Assembly (NCBI GenBank): GCA_050949085.1
Contig: JBMNFB010000001.1
Span: 496,001-560,000, forward strand
Direction of reading: 5' to 3'
From: JBMNFB01 sp050949085
Lineage (GTDB): Bacteria; Bacillota; UBA994; UBA5500
DNA length: 64,000 bases
Numbering within the stretch: position 1 is the first letter of the stretch; every line of letters starts with the position of its first letter. The position numbers and the translations under genes are program-made. The notes below the pieces were generated by a model that saw only the letters and a program-made list of their open reading frames with translations, ran no database searches and was not told the DNA's origin. Below, in pieces: positions 48,784 through 58,770 of the stretch.

Positions 48784-50535
48784 TCAGGGATGAAACATCC
48801 GAAAAAGCTGTTCGGCGCTGAAGCTGAGTGCAGTCGGCCGTCCGTGGGGACAGGTGTAGGGTAGCCTGGTCTGCCAGAGCTGATCCAGCAGTTCGATCAT
48901 CTCAGCATTGTGCAGGCGCTGCCCCGCCTTGATGGCTGCCTGGCAGGAAAGCCTGATCAGGATTTCCTCGCGTCGCTCCTCCGGCTTGAGTGAACCCCAT
49001 CCATCTGCCAAATCGGCCAGCAGGTCAGAAAACTCAACCGCTCGGAACCCGCCGCGATAGACAGTTGGCAGACTGCGCAGCAACCAGGTCCTACCGCCAA
49101 AATGCTCCAGATCGAACCCCATCTCGGCCAGCTGATCGCGAGCCTTTTCAAGGACAGCGGCCTCCTTCGGATTCGCCTCAAACGTATACGGAACCAGCAG
49201 CGTCTGTGCTGCGCGCTGTTGATCCCGCGCTGTCAACTGCTCATAGATGATCCTTTCGTGGCTGGCGTGCTGGTCTACCAGCCAAAAACCATCATCCCGT
49301 TCGATAGCGATGTAGCTGTTCATAATCTGGCCCAACAGCCGATACGGGAGCGGCGCAGCGGCTTCCTTTTCGACTGTCAGTGGAGCTTTGGCTGCCGCCG
49401 TTTCCGCCAGGTGCATCGTTGGCCTCTCCTTCGTCTTGTAGAAACTTACTGGGACGATGGGGTCGCTCCCGGCAGCCGGGATGAACTCCTGGCTGCTCTG
49501 TCTCGGGCTCAACGCTGCAGGACGGGCGGCCAGCGAACCGTTTTCTGCCGCCAGCTCCAGGCTAGTACGCAGGGTTCGCAGCAGCAGAGAGGCAACTTGA
49601 CGCTCCTCCCGCAGGCGCACCTCTGTCTTCGTTGGGTGGACATTGACATCCACCGTCTCCGGCGGCAATTTGACGTAGAGAAATGCCAATGGGTGCCTTC
49701 CCTTGGGTAGCAATGAGCGATAGGCCTCACCCAGGATAACACCCAGCGTACGAGACTGTACGAGCCGTCCGTTCAAAACGAATATCTGGTCACGGCGGTT
49801 GTTGCGTGTGAACTCTGGCCGGCTAACCATGCCGGATATCCTGACCTCTCCGGCTCCCCCTCGAACGGTCAGAAGCTGCTCGACCGCCTGTCGCCCATAT
49901 ATTGCCATCAGGGTATCGCTGAGGCTATTGTTTCCAGCTGTCTCCAGCACTATTCGTTCGTCCATTTCCAGGCGAAAGGCAACGTTGGGAGCTGCAATCG
50001 CCATCTGCGCCACCAGTTCCCGAACGCGGCGGCCCTCAGCCGCCGTCGACCTGAGGAAGCTGCGTCGAGCTGGCGTATTAAAAAAGAGGTCGGCCACTCG
50101 GACAGTGGTCCCCGGCGGGGCTCCCCAGGGACTTACTCTCTCTACCTCGCCACCAGTGATCACAACGCGCGTTCCCATGTCTGCACTGTGCTGTCGGGTG
50201 ATCAGCTCCACACGCGCGACTGAGGCAATGCTGGGCAAAGCTTCGCCGCGAAATCCCAGAGTCTTGATGCCAAAAAGCTGCTCAGCAGTCTGAAGTTTGC
50301 TGGTTGCATGAAGCTCGAATGCCAGGGCTGCGTCCTCGGGGCTCATCCCGTACCCATCGTCGCTGACAGAGAGATAGTCGACCCCTCCATTTCTGACCTG
50401 GATGGCGATGCGGGTAGCACCTGCATCAAGAGCGTTCTCGATCAGCTCCTTCGCTACCGACGCCGGGCGCTCTACCACTTCTCCAGCCGCGATCTGATTG
50501 GAGACGCTCTCGTCAAGAATGCTAATCGTCCCCAT
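48784..50535 (-). CDS. mutL: DNA mismatch repair protein MutL
   Basis: The 583-residue MutL has the GHKL ATPase domain (ASVAKELIENALDAGAT, DDGYGM, GFRGEALPSIASV) and a C-terminal domain with the latent endonuclease motif DQHASHERIIYE and the zinc-linked CPHGRP motif. It should therefore nick DNA itself, as in non-enterobacterial systems. Its start overlaps the mutS stop by 14 bases. Confidence 0.96.
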   Translation of the reverse strand: MGTISILDESVSNQIAAGEVVERPASVAKELIENALDAGATRIAIQVRNGGVDYLSVSDDGYGMSPEDAALAFELHATSKLQTAEQLFGIKTLGFRGEALPSIASVARVELITRQHSADMGTRVVITGGEVERVSPWGAPPGTTVRVADLFFNTPARRSFLRSTAAEGRRVRELVAQMAIAAPNVAFRLEMDERIVLETAGNNSLSDTLMAIYGRQAVEQLLTVRGGAGEVRISGMVSRPEFTRNNRRDQIFVLNGRLVQSRTLGVILGEAYRSLLPKGRHPLAFLYVKLPPETVDVNVHPTKTEVRLREERQVASLLLRTLRTSLELAAENGSLAARPAALSPRQSSQEFIPAAGSDPIVPVSFYKTKERPTMHLAETAAAKAPLTVEKEAAAPLPYRLLGQIMNSYIAIERDDGFWLVDQHASHERIIYEQLTARDQQRAAQTLLVPYTFEANPKEAAVLEKARDQLAEMGFDLEHFGGRTWLLRSLPTVYRGGFRAVEFSDLLADLADGWGSLKPEERREEILIRLSCQAAIKAGQRLHNAEMIELLDQLWQTRLPYTCPHGRPTALSFSAEQLFRMFHP

Positions 50536-53149
50536 GGTCTTTCTCCTCTTCTATCTGACGTTGCCACTCAGCGATCAGCTGCAGGGCGGCAAGAGGGGTA
50601 AGCTCGTTGATGTTAGTATTTCTCAACGCCTGGCCAATCCTGGTCAGGCTCGACTGCCTTTCGGCTGTAGCAGCCGCGCTGGCCGCTACCTCCTCCATGA
50701 AGTCGGTCAGCCCCAACTGTATCGGTCCCCCTGGTAGAGGGGAGCGTTCTTCCAGGCGGCGCAGGATTTGCCGGGCTCGAGCGATCACCTCTCCCGGCAA
50801 CCCGGCCATCTTGGCAACGTTCAGTCCATAGCTGCGATCGGCCTTGCCTTCAACCACTCGCCGCAGAAAGATCAACTCTCCCCGTTCCTCTACGACCTGG
50901 CAGCACAGGTTGCGCACTCGAGGCAAGCGATCAGCCAAAGCCGTCAACTGGTGATAATGGGTCGAAAATAGCGTTTTTGCTCCGATCTGATTATGTACAT
51001 ACTCGATGATCGCTTCCGCAAGGGCCATCCCGTCATACGTACTGGTGCCTCGGCCTAGCTCATCGAACAGGATCAGGCTCTGCGCTGTCGCCTCAGCCAG
51101 TGCCACCTTGCATTCCTGCATTTCCACCATGAACGTGCTCTGGCCAGAAAACAGGTCGTCGGCTGCTCCAACCCGGGTAAAAATGCGATCCACCAGGCTG
51201 AGGCGAGCCTCGGTCGCCGGGACAAAACTGCCCATCTGGGCCAGTAGCACAATCAGTGCGATCTGGCGCATATAGGTAGATTTGCCTCCCATGTTGGGCC
51301 CGGTGATAATTAGCAGCTCACCCTGCTGGATGCTCAGGTCGTTGGGGACGAAGTTCGCCCCTCCTACCACATCCTCCACTACCGGATGGCGGCCATTCCG
51401 GATGAGCATGGATCCATCCCGGGTGATTACAGGGCGGCTGTAGTGCCTGCGTGCGGCCACCTCAGCCAGAGATTGCAGGCAGTCCAGCTCTGCCAGCAGC
51501 TGGGCGTTGCGCTGGATAGCAGGGACGAAGGCAGCTGTTCGTTCCCTGAGTTCTACGAAGAGCTCATACTCCAGCGCCTTCTGTCTCTCTTCGGCGCTGA
51601 GAATCGCCTCCTCCCTGGATTTCAGTTCCTGGGTAATAAAGCGTTCGGCATTTACCAGTGTCTGCTTGCGCACATAATCCTCTGGAACCTGCTCCAGATT
51701 GGCTTTCGTAACCTCCAGGTAATACCCGAAGACTTTGTTATAACCGACCTTAAGGGATTTGATGCCGGTGCGCTGCCGCTCTCTTGCTTCCAGGTCGGCC
51801 AACCAGATCTTGCTGCTCTGCGCCAGTCCGCGCAATTCATCCAGCAGCTGGTTATATCCGACCGCGATAATCCCGCCCTCCCGGATGGTTACCGGCGGAT
51901 CGGGTTCTAGGGCCTGCCCCAGTTCCTGCGTCAACTCCGGCAGCAGGTTCAGATCCTGGGCGATTACCCTGAGTCGCTCTGTTGCCACCATGCGCATTGC
52001 CTCTGTTAGCCGCGGGATCAGCTGCAGCGTGCTCTGCAGAGACAGCAGATCCCGCGGGTTAGCCACGCTGGTGGCAACGCGGCTGGCGAGCCGCTCCAGA
52101 TCGTACGCCTCTCTCAGCAGTTGGCGGATCTGGTCACGCAGGAAGTTATCGTTCTTCAACTCTTCAACTGCGTCAAGGCGAAGGCTGATGGCAGCCGGGT
52201 CACGCAGCGGCTGCGCGATCCAGCGTCGCAACTGCCTGCTTCCCGCGGAGGTAACAGTAAGGTCAATCACTGACAGGAGCGAGCCGTCCCTTCCCCCACT
52301 CCGGTTCCCCTTAAACAGTTCCAGATTGCGGGTCGTGGTCAGGTCCAGATACATCGCGCCCTCATCCCCCAGCCGGCTGGGTGGACGCAGGTGCGGCAAG
52401 CTATGGCGCTGGAGGGCTCTCAGGTAGTCGATGGCTGCACCGAGAGCCCGCGTTGCTTGCGGTGGCAAGCCAACCTCGCTGGACTCACCGTATTGCTGCC
52501 TGTAGGTCAGGAAAGCCTGCCCCAGGTCGTAGGCTTCCGCTGCGAGGACAGTTCTCGTCGCAGTCTGTGCGAGCTGGCATAGCCTCTGAAGAGCAGGTGA
52601 CTCCTCCAACTCGGGCGAGAGAATCAGTTCCACCGGTAGCAACCGCAGATAATCATCGATCAGAGAGCTGGGTAACTCTGCCCCGGTGTATTCCTCAGCC
52701 AGGACTTCTCCCGTCGAAAGGTCGATGGCCGCCAAACCATATGTATCAGCACGCCGACAAAGCGAAGCCAGGTAGTTATTACGCTCCGAATCCAGCAGCG
52801 CATTCTCCAGTACGCTCCCTGGCGTCACCACGCGCACTACATCGCGCTTGACCAGCCCCTTGGCCTGCGACGGGTCCTCGACTTGCTCGCAAATAGCAAC
52901 CTTCTTTCCCTGGACGATCAGTTTGGCGAGGTATGACTCTGCCGCATGGTAAGGTACACCGCACATCGGCACCCGCCCGGCAGGCCCGGCTTCGCGCCCG
53001 GTGAGGGTGATCTCCAGCAGGCGTGACGCCTCCTCGGCGTCCTCCATGAACATCTCGTAGAAATCGCCCAACCTAAAAAACAGAATGCAGTCGGGGTACT
53101 TGGCCTTGATATCAAGATATTGCTGCATCATTGGCGTATACTCAGCCAT
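50522..53149 (-). CDS. mutS: DNA mismatch repair protein MutS
   Basis: The 875-residue MutS1 has the mismatch-binding N-terminus (FFRLGDFYEMF), the lever and clamp domains, and the ABC-type ATPase: Walker A GPNMGGKST, the STFMVEMQE signature and Walker B LILFDELGRGTS. The helix-turn-helix dimer region follows. GAGGAG precedes the ATG. First gene of the repair operon. Confidence 0.97.
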   Translation of the reverse strand: MAEYTPMMQQYLDIKAKYPDCILFFRLGDFYEMFMEDAEEASRLLEITLTGREAGPAGRVPMCGVPYHAAESYLAKLIVQGKKVAICEQVEDPSQAKGLVKRDVVRVVTPGSVLENALLDSERNNYLASLCRRADTYGLAAIDLSTGEVLAEEYTGAELPSSLIDDYLRLLPVELILSPELEESPALQRLCQLAQTATRTVLAAEAYDLGQAFLTYRQQYGESSEVGLPPQATRALGAAIDYLRALQRHSLPHLRPPSRLGDEGAMYLDLTTTRNLELFKGNRSGGRDGSLLSVIDLTVTSAGSRQLRRWIAQPLRDPAAISLRLDAVEELKNDNFLRDQIRQLLREAYDLERLASRVATSVANPRDLLSLQSTLQLIPRLTEAMRMVATERLRVIAQDLNLLPELTQELGQALEPDPPVTIREGGIIAVGYNQLLDELRGLAQSSKIWLADLEARERQRTGIKSLKVGYNKVFGYYLEVTKANLEQVPEDYVRKQTLVNAERFITQELKSREEAILSAEERQKALEYELFVELRERTAAFVPAIQRNAQLLAELDCLQSLAEVAARRHYSRPVITRDGSMLIRNGRHPVVEDVVGGANFVPNDLSIQQGELLIITGPNMGGKSTYMRQIALIVLLAQMGSFVPATEARLSLVDRIFTRVGAADDLFSGQSTFMVEMQECKVALAEATAQSLILFDELGRGTSTYDGMALAEAIIEYVHNQIGAKTLFSTHYHQLTALADRLPRVRNLCCQVVEERGELIFLRRVVEGKADRSYGLNVAKMAGLPGEVIARARQILRRLEERSPLPGGPIQLGLTDFMEEVAASAAATAERQSSLTRIGQALRNTNINELTPLAALQLIAEWQRQIEEEKDHGDD

Positions 53150-53208
53150 TCAGATAACTCCTCTTTAACCCGTTTCAGACTCGAGCGTTTCTCCAGCCTC
53201 TGTCAATC

Positions 53209-53217
53209 ATTATAGCA
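53209..53217 (-). promoter_or_regulatory. Extended -10 promoter for mutS operon
   Basis: On the minus strand TGCTATAAT is a perfect extended -10 (TGnTATAAT). The -35 position (TCAATA, 17 bases upstream) is weak, as is common for extended -10 promoters. Confidence 0.65.
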
Positions 53218-53399
53218 CAGGCCTTTTGCGTTATTGAGCAGACACGTGCTCCCCAAGATTACCCCGAGTCTGACGCTTAGTACAATTGACCCTGGTACGA
53301 GATATGCTGCTAGTTGTACTTTGTATACAGTATATTGACTGTGGACCCGAAATGGCATATGGTAGAGACAACGATCCGGATAAGGAGGGAAATGACAAC

Positions 53400-53486
53400 A
53401 TGGAGATCATCTTGGCATTCCTCGGACTGGGTATTCCGATTGTCCTCTTCTCCGAAAGCGGTAGGCTGTTTGGCAACAAGCGATAA
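53400..53486 (+). CDS. Possible 28-residue membrane mini-protein
   Basis: The frame EIILAFLGLGIPIVLFSESGRLFGNKR follows ATG 53400, with AAGGAGGG 10 bases upstream. It contains one hydrophobic helix and a short basic tail. The frame stays open upstream to 53286 without a good start. Evidence is only the ribosome binding site and composition. Confidence 0.4.
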   Translation: MEIILAFLGLGIPIVLFSESGRLFGNKR

Positions 53487-53507
53487 GTCGCAGCAATAAT
53501 CTTAGGT

Positions 53508-53593
53508 ATGACAGAGGGCGTGTTGCCGTGCGCCGAGCGAGTGGGCTATCGAGGCCACTTGACTTGGGCGAACGGCCACACGCCTTCTGTCAT
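53508..53593. repeat. Long imperfect hairpin, possible structured RNA or small repeat element
   Basis: The 21-base arms (53508-53528 and 53573-53593) match at 19 positions as an inverted repeat. The enclosed bases continue with CGCC/GGGCG and CGAGTGG/CCACTTG pairings, giving one extended hairpin of 86 bases. No T-run follows. It lies between the mini-protein and the convergent HD gene. Confidence 0.6.
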
Positions 53594-53656
53594 GTACACT
53601 CCCTCCGATTACCCAATCGCCCCCGTCGTATCACTGGCCAACCATGAATATCAATA

Positions 53657-54328
53657 TCACAGCAATCGGGAGCCGTTGATGACGATTGAAAACCGGGCCT
53701 GCAGCATTTCAGCTGCCCTGCGGCACATCACCATTCTGATCAGGAAGATCTCGAAGTAATCCATGATTGAGCTGACCTCCTGATCAATGGTCAGCTCCAG
53801 CGTAACAGAGCGGGCATCAGTGTCCACACGGACGAATGAATGGACAACGGCGTAGTTTACCCGATCATGGATGTCAAAGGTGGCCAAGTCTCGATTGCGC
53901 ACCCTCGATCGGTGCACATCCGATTTATCCGCCAGGATCAGGGCGGCTGCGATAGGATTGACCGCCACCCCATACTGCTCCTCGTGATTGCCGATGGCCG
54001 CACTAACGACGGCGATCTCTTCGAAGGGCATGCCTCGTTTCTCCAGCAGTGACATTGCCATCAGCGCTCCAGTTTGGCCGTGGTCCTCCCGACTGATCAC
54101 GTTGCCGATGTCGTGCAGGTATCCAGCGATGCAAGCCAGCTCAGCGTCCCGCTCACGATAGCCCAGCCTTTCCATGATATTATGGGCAATATTGGCGACC
54201 AGGGCAGCGTGGCGAAAACCGTGTTCCGTGAAACCCATGGCTCCCAGATGTGCATGTCCATATTTGAGATACGTGACTACCTGGGGATCATCGCGGATAT
54301 CGCTCAAGGTGATAACTCGTGGGGCCAC
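53657..54328 (-). CDS. HD-domain metal-dependent phosphohydrolase
   Basis: The 223-residue protein has an N-terminal segment (VVTYLKYGHAHLGAMGFTEHGFRHAALVANIAHNI) with the first HD histidine, the pair in GYLHDIGNVISREDHG, and distal metal ligands in ALILADKSDVHRSRV. Substrate unknown. GTG 54328 follows GGAGTTG. Divergent from the UPF0182 gene. Confidence 0.82.
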   Translation of the reverse strand: MAPRVITLSDIRDDPQVVTYLKYGHAHLGAMGFTEHGFRHAALVANIAHNIMERLGYRERDAELACIAGYLHDIGNVISREDHGQTGALMAMSLLEKRGMPFEEIAVVSAAIGNHEEQYGVAVNPIAAALILADKSDVHRSRVRNRDLATFDIHDRVNYAVVHSFVRVDTDARSVTLELTIDQEVSSIMDYFEIFLIRMVMCRRAAEMLQARFSIVINGSRLL

Positions 54329-54546
54329 CGTTTCGCAACTCCTTTCCGCCGCTTAGCAGGCAAGCCTCGCCTTGATCAGCTTGCGAGTTCAGAGAACCTG
54401 CTGCGGTCAGATACGATTATTCTTTCCCGCGGGCGCCAGCTACTCCTCTCAACCGCGTCCATGGCAGGAATAAGCCGACGGTGGGTGGAACTATACACAC
54501 GAATAGGGCCTTCTGTTTTACGTCACAGGCTCAAGGAGGGGAAGAA

Positions 54547-57279
54547 ATGCACAAATGGCTGATACCTCTGATCTTGGTCATCCTGGCTGCTCTGCTCTTT
54601 TCGCTAACAGAGTTCTATACTGACCTGCTCTGGTTCCGGGATGTTTCATATCCAGGTGTCTTCTGGAAGGAAGTTCAGGCCAAGCTGGTAGTTGCCGGCT
54701 TTGTGGCTTTGGCGGCCTTTGTCTATGCCTTAGTAAACCTGTTGCTGATACGCAAGAATCTCAGCGAGCGGCTAGCAGGGCCGGTCAAGGCGGCGAACGT
54801 TAGCTATCTCTCCAACACTGCTGGCTCGTCGCTCGCAGCGATCGAGAGAATGCTGAACAGTCGCTGGGTGACCTGGGGCTTACTGCTGCTGGCCCTGGTG
54901 ATTGCGATTAGCTCAGCTGCTGGATCAGGTGAACAATGGCTTAACTTCCAGCTCTACCTGAATCGGACTGAGTTCAATCTCACCGACCCCCTGTTCAACC
55001 AGGACTACTCCTATTACGTGTTTCAACTGCCCTTCATTATCTTTTTCTACCGCCTGTTCTTCGGCCTGGTGGTCTTTGGCTTTCTGATTGCGCTGGCAGT
55101 CTATTTCCTGGCTGGCCTCCTCGCTGCCCATCACCATGGGTCGCGGGGAGCAATAATGCATGTGTCAGCGCTGCTCGCCCTCGTCCTGGGGTTCAAGGCT
55201 TTCGGCTACAAGCTGGAGATGGATATGCTGGTCTATTCCTCTCGGGGAGTCGCGTCGGGAGCCAGCTACGCCGATGTCCATGCTACCCTTCCTATTCTGC
55301 GCATCCTTATGGTCCTGTCCCTGGCAATGGCCTTTGGTGCATTGATCAACACCAGGATTCGGCGTTTCCGCTGGACTATCGTCCTGCCTACGGCACTGAT
55401 TCTCATTTCAGTGCTTGCCGGAAATGTCTACCCAGCCTTGGTACAACGCTTCAGTGTTGAGCCCAACGAGCTCGTGCGCGAGGCACCCTATATCCAACAT
55501 AACATCGACGCTACGCGCTATGGGTTTCAGCTGAACGGGATTGTCATCCGGGACCTCCCTGCCCCCGCCCGCCTGACGCAGGCGACACTGGCGGAGAATG
55601 ACCTGACGGTTAACAACATCCGGCTGCTGGACTGGCGCCTTCTGGATCAGACCTATCTGCAGCTACAGGGCATCAGACCCTACTACCGCTTCGCTGACAT
55701 TGACATCGACCGCTATACCCTGGACGGTGTACTCCAGCAGGTCATGCTGGGAGTGCGTGAATTGGATGTTGGCAGCTTGCAGCCGACGGCTCGTACCTGG
55801 ATCAACGAACACCTGGTCTATACCCATGGCTATGGAGCAGTAGTCTCTCCAGTCAACCGAATAGACGCCCAGGGGCAACCGGAGTTTCTCGTCGCTGACA
55901 TTCCACCCAAGTCAAACCTGGATGAACTGCAGCTTACTCAGCCGCAGATCTATTTCGGCGAGCTGACCAATAACTACATCATCGTCAACACCAGCACCGA
56001 CGAATTTGACTATCCGCGCGGGAGCGAAGCTAACGCCACTACAGTTTACCAGGGGCATCAGGGGGTGCCACTGACCCCATTTAACAAGCTGATGTTCTCC
56101 ATCAAGTACGGCACCGCCAAGCTCTTCCTCTCGGATAGTATCTCAGCGGAAAGCCGCATCATTTACAGGCGCAATATCATGGACCGAGTGCGCACCATCG
56201 CCCCTTTCTTTAATTACGATTTCGACCCCTACGCCGTCGTGGCCGATGGGAAGGTCTACTGGATTATCGATGCCTTTACCCATTCCAGCTGGCTCCCCTA
56301 TTCTGAACCACTGGGGCCTAATGGGGCAAACTATATCAGGAACTCCGTCAAGGTGATCATCGATGCCTACAACGGTACTGTTGACTTCTATCAGCTAGAT
56401 GATACTGATCCCATTTTGCAGACCATCGCTAAGATCTATCCCGGACTGTTACGCCCCATGGAGCAGATGCCGGCCAGTCTGAAGGCGCATCTTCGCTACC
56501 CTGAGTCATGGATGAAACTGCAGGCAGAGGTACTCAATCTCTATCATATGGAGGACCCTACCCTGTTCTACAATAAGGAGGACCTCTGGAAGATCGCTGA
56601 GGAAAGGTATGGCAATGGGTCTCAGCAGGTGGACCCATACTACATGATCATGAGCCTCCCCGGCGAGCCAGAGGATGATGAATTCGTGCTGGTGCTGCCA
56701 ATAACGCCAGCCGGCACGCCGGCTAACCCGAAGTCGAACATGATCGCCTGGATCGCCGCCCGCTGTGATCCAGAGAGCTACGGTGAGCTCAGGCTTTATC
56801 GATTCCCCAAGGACACGGTTGTGCAAGGACCGATGCAGATCGAGGCTCGCATTGATCAGGATACGGACATCTCTGCCAACATCACTCTCTGGAGCTCGGC
56901 TGGCTCACAGGTAATGCGTGGCAATCTGCTGGTGTTACCCATCGGTAACTCAGTCCTCTACGTGGAGCCGGTATACCTGTTGGCTACTAACAATAGTCTG
57001 CCGGAATTGAAACGGGTGATTGTCGCTACCGGCGACCGCCTGGCCATGCGTGAGTCGCTGGGAGAAGCCCTGGCCGCGCTGCTGCGCGGTGATACCTCCG
57101 AAGGCGAGCTGGTCGAAGGCGACTACTCTGTTGCTGAACTGTCGCTGCAGATCAGCCAGACCTACGAGGCTCTCGAGCAAGCCGCCAGGGGCGGCGATTG
57201 GAGCGAGTATGGCCGCCGCCTGTCACAGCTGGGCCAGTTGATCGAACGGTTGCAGGATGCAACTAAGGCTGGGAAATAG
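54547..57279 (+). CDS. UPF0182 (COG1615) family membrane protein
   Basis: The 910-residue protein has a membrane domain of about seven segments in the first 300 residues, beginning LIPLILVILAALLFSLTEFYTDLLWF. A very large extracytoplasmic domain follows (conserved YIQHNIDATRYGF and HGYGAVVSPVN), then an acidic C-terminus. Function unknown; found in many Gram-positive bacteria and cyanobacteria. ATG 54547 is chosen since AAGGAGGGG lies 5 bases upstream. Confidence 0.92.
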   Translation: MHKWLIPLILVILAALLFSLTEFYTDLLWFRDVSYPGVFWKEVQAKLVVAGFVALAAFVYALVNLLLIRKNLSERLAGPVKAANVSYLSNTAGSSLAAIERMLNSRWVTWGLLLLALVIAISSAAGSGEQWLNFQLYLNRTEFNLTDPLFNQDYSYYVFQLPFIIFFYRLFFGLVVFGFLIALAVYFLAGLLAAHHHGSRGAIMHVSALLALVLGFKAFGYKLEMDMLVYSSRGVASGASYADVHATLPILRILMVLSLAMAFGALINTRIRRFRWTIVLPTALILISVLAGNVYPALVQRFSVEPNELVREAPYIQHNIDATRYGFQLNGIVIRDLPAPARLTQATLAENDLTVNNIRLLDWRLLDQTYLQLQGIRPYYRFADIDIDRYTLDGVLQQVMLGVRELDVGSLQPTARTWINEHLVYTHGYGAVVSPVNRIDAQGQPEFLVADIPPKSNLDELQLTQPQIYFGELTNNYIIVNTSTDEFDYPRGSEANATTVYQGHQGVPLTPFNKLMFSIKYGTAKLFLSDSISAESRIIYRRNIMDRVRTIAPFFNYDFDPYAVVADGKVYWIIDAFTHSSWLPYSEPLGPNGANYIRNSVKVIIDAYNGTVDFYQLDDTDPILQTIAKIYPGLLRPMEQMPASLKAHLRYPESWMKLQAEVLNLYHMEDPTLFYNKEDLWKIAEERYGNGSQQVDPYYMIMSLPGEPEDDEFVLVLPITPAGTPANPKSNMIAWIAARCDPESYGELRLYRFPKDTVVQGPMQIEARIDQDTDISANITLWSSAGSQVMRGNLLVLPIGNSVLYVEPVYLLATNNSLPELKRVIVATGDRLAMRESLGEALAALLRGDTSEGELVEGDYSVAELSLQISQTYEALEQAARGGDWSEYGRRLSQLGQLIERLQDATKAGK

Positions 57280-57309
57280 GCACAGAGACAAAGAGGAGCT
57301 ATCGCAAGA

Positions 57310-57350
57310 ACACCCACTGCCTCCCCCGGGGGGCAGTGGGTGTCGCTTTG
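57310..57350 (+). terminator. Terminator after the UPF0182 gene
   Basis: A 12-bp stem (ACACCCACTGCC with GGCAGTGGGTGT) extended by CC/GG is followed by CGCTTTG. The T-tract is weak. Confidence 0.65.
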
Positions 57351-57486
57351 ACGCGTGAATTTCATTCCATGACAGGACATTACCCTAAAAGGCGCATCTC
57401 CTAGTTCGTGGAGACAGCGCGCCGGAGGGATGTGCCCTGATTGAGGAGCTCCTGCTTGTGCAAGAGCCCCTCTCACTCTTCCAGCG

Positions 57487-58770
57487 CTACTTGGTGGCGA
57501 TGACCACCTCGTCCAGAGCGATATAAGGGAAGTTGGCCTGTCCCAGCGACTTTGTGTCCTGAGAGATGTCAATCAGATGGTCCCTAAAGTGGGCAAATGC
57601 GTTCACGGAGAACATGCAGTCTTTGACCCGGCCCACGATCTCTCCCTTCTCCACCTTCAGGCCCATGGAGACGGTGCCACTGACGTTACCGCTATATGGG
57701 TTGCCCGTCCAGGCCCCCATGGTGTCATAGATGATCAGCCCGCGATCGATCTTTCTGATCATCTCGGCCAGGGGTGTCACGCCCGGAGTGATCAGCACGT
57801 GATGTGCGCTGGGTCCTGTCCCCGACCCGTTGCCGGTGGACTCTTTCCCCAGGGCCAATGCCGTCTCCAAGTCGAGAAGCTCCTGCCTTACAACGCCCTG
57901 TTCGATGAGGACGTTTCTCCGGGTTGGGGTTCCCTCTCGATCGAAGGGCAGGCTGCTCACTCGCATGGGCAGCGTACCATCGTCGATCAGGGTGAGTCGC
58001 TGATCCAGTAGTTCTTCTCCGATCAGCTCCTTCCAGGGCGAGATATCGCGGACAATGGCTTTGCCATTGAGGCTCGCCAGGAAGGGATTAACGAGGAAAC
58101 CGATCTGTTCCGGCGCAAAGATTACCGGATAGGTTCCTGCCTCGAACGGTACGATGTTTTTCGCCCACTCAAACTGTTGAATAACCGCCCTTTTCAGGGC
58201 TTCATAATCTGTTTCGAGGGCGCAGGATCTGACGAAGTCTCCCAGCCAGAGCATGTCATCGCCCTGCACCAGCTGGCCTCCCAGGCTGCAGCCCCAGACC
58301 GTCTTCTCATAGCGCCCCTCGAAGCCGCTGCTGCTTTCCAGACTGACTTCCTGAACGCTGCGACCTACTCGAGAGTTGACCAGAATGCGTCGATCGTACT
58401 CCAGCAGGGCTTGCACCAAGTCCTGAGCGATCTCCACCATTGTGCGGGTGTCAACCTGCTTGACTGCCTCGTCCACCAACTCGATGGGGGTGAGACTTGC
58501 TGGTCCCGCAAAGGCGACGCTAATGGGATTACCGTAATCAACAGTCTCCAGGGCGTTGGCCCGCAGTTCTTCCTCGCTACCTGGTTTGCTGCTGGCAGCG
58601 GTGCCCATCTTACCGTCCTTGATGACTCGTAGGACAGTGTTCTGCTGCTTATTGTTGCTGATATTCTCAAACTGGCTGTTGCTGAAGCTGACCTGCACCG
58701 AGTGGCTCTGCTGCGTAAATACTTCGCCGCTAACCCTCTCGGGTAAACCCTGCAAGATCTTGTTCATCAT
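57487..58770 (-). CDS. TldE/PmbA-type peptidase subunit (pair A)
   Basis: The 427-residue protein is the non-metal partner of a TldD/TldE heterodimeric protease, known for processing modified peptides such as microcin B17 and CcdA. Visible family segments: YDRRILVNSRVGRSVQEVSLE, LPFDREGTPTRRNVLIEQGVV and GNPYSGNVSGTVSMGLKVEKGEIV. It lacks HExxxH, as expected. Its start overlaps the tldD stop. Confidence 0.88.
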   Translation of the reverse strand: MMNKILQGLPERVSGEVFTQQSHSVQVSFSNSQFENISNNKQQNTVLRVIKDGKMGTAASSKPGSEEELRANALETVDYGNPISVAFAGPASLTPIELVDEAVKQVDTRTMVEIAQDLVQALLEYDRRILVNSRVGRSVQEVSLESSSGFEGRYEKTVWGCSLGGQLVQGDDMLWLGDFVRSCALETDYEALKRAVIQQFEWAKNIVPFEAGTYPVIFAPEQIGFLVNPFLASLNGKAIVRDISPWKELIGEELLDQRLTLIDDGTLPMRVSSLPFDREGTPTRRNVLIEQGVVRQELLDLETALALGKESTGNGSGTGPSAHHVLITPGVTPLAEMIRKIDRGLIIYDTMGAWTGNPYSGNVSGTVSMGLKVEKGEIVGRVKDCMFSVNAFAHFRDHLIDISQDTKSLGQANFPYIALDEVVIATK

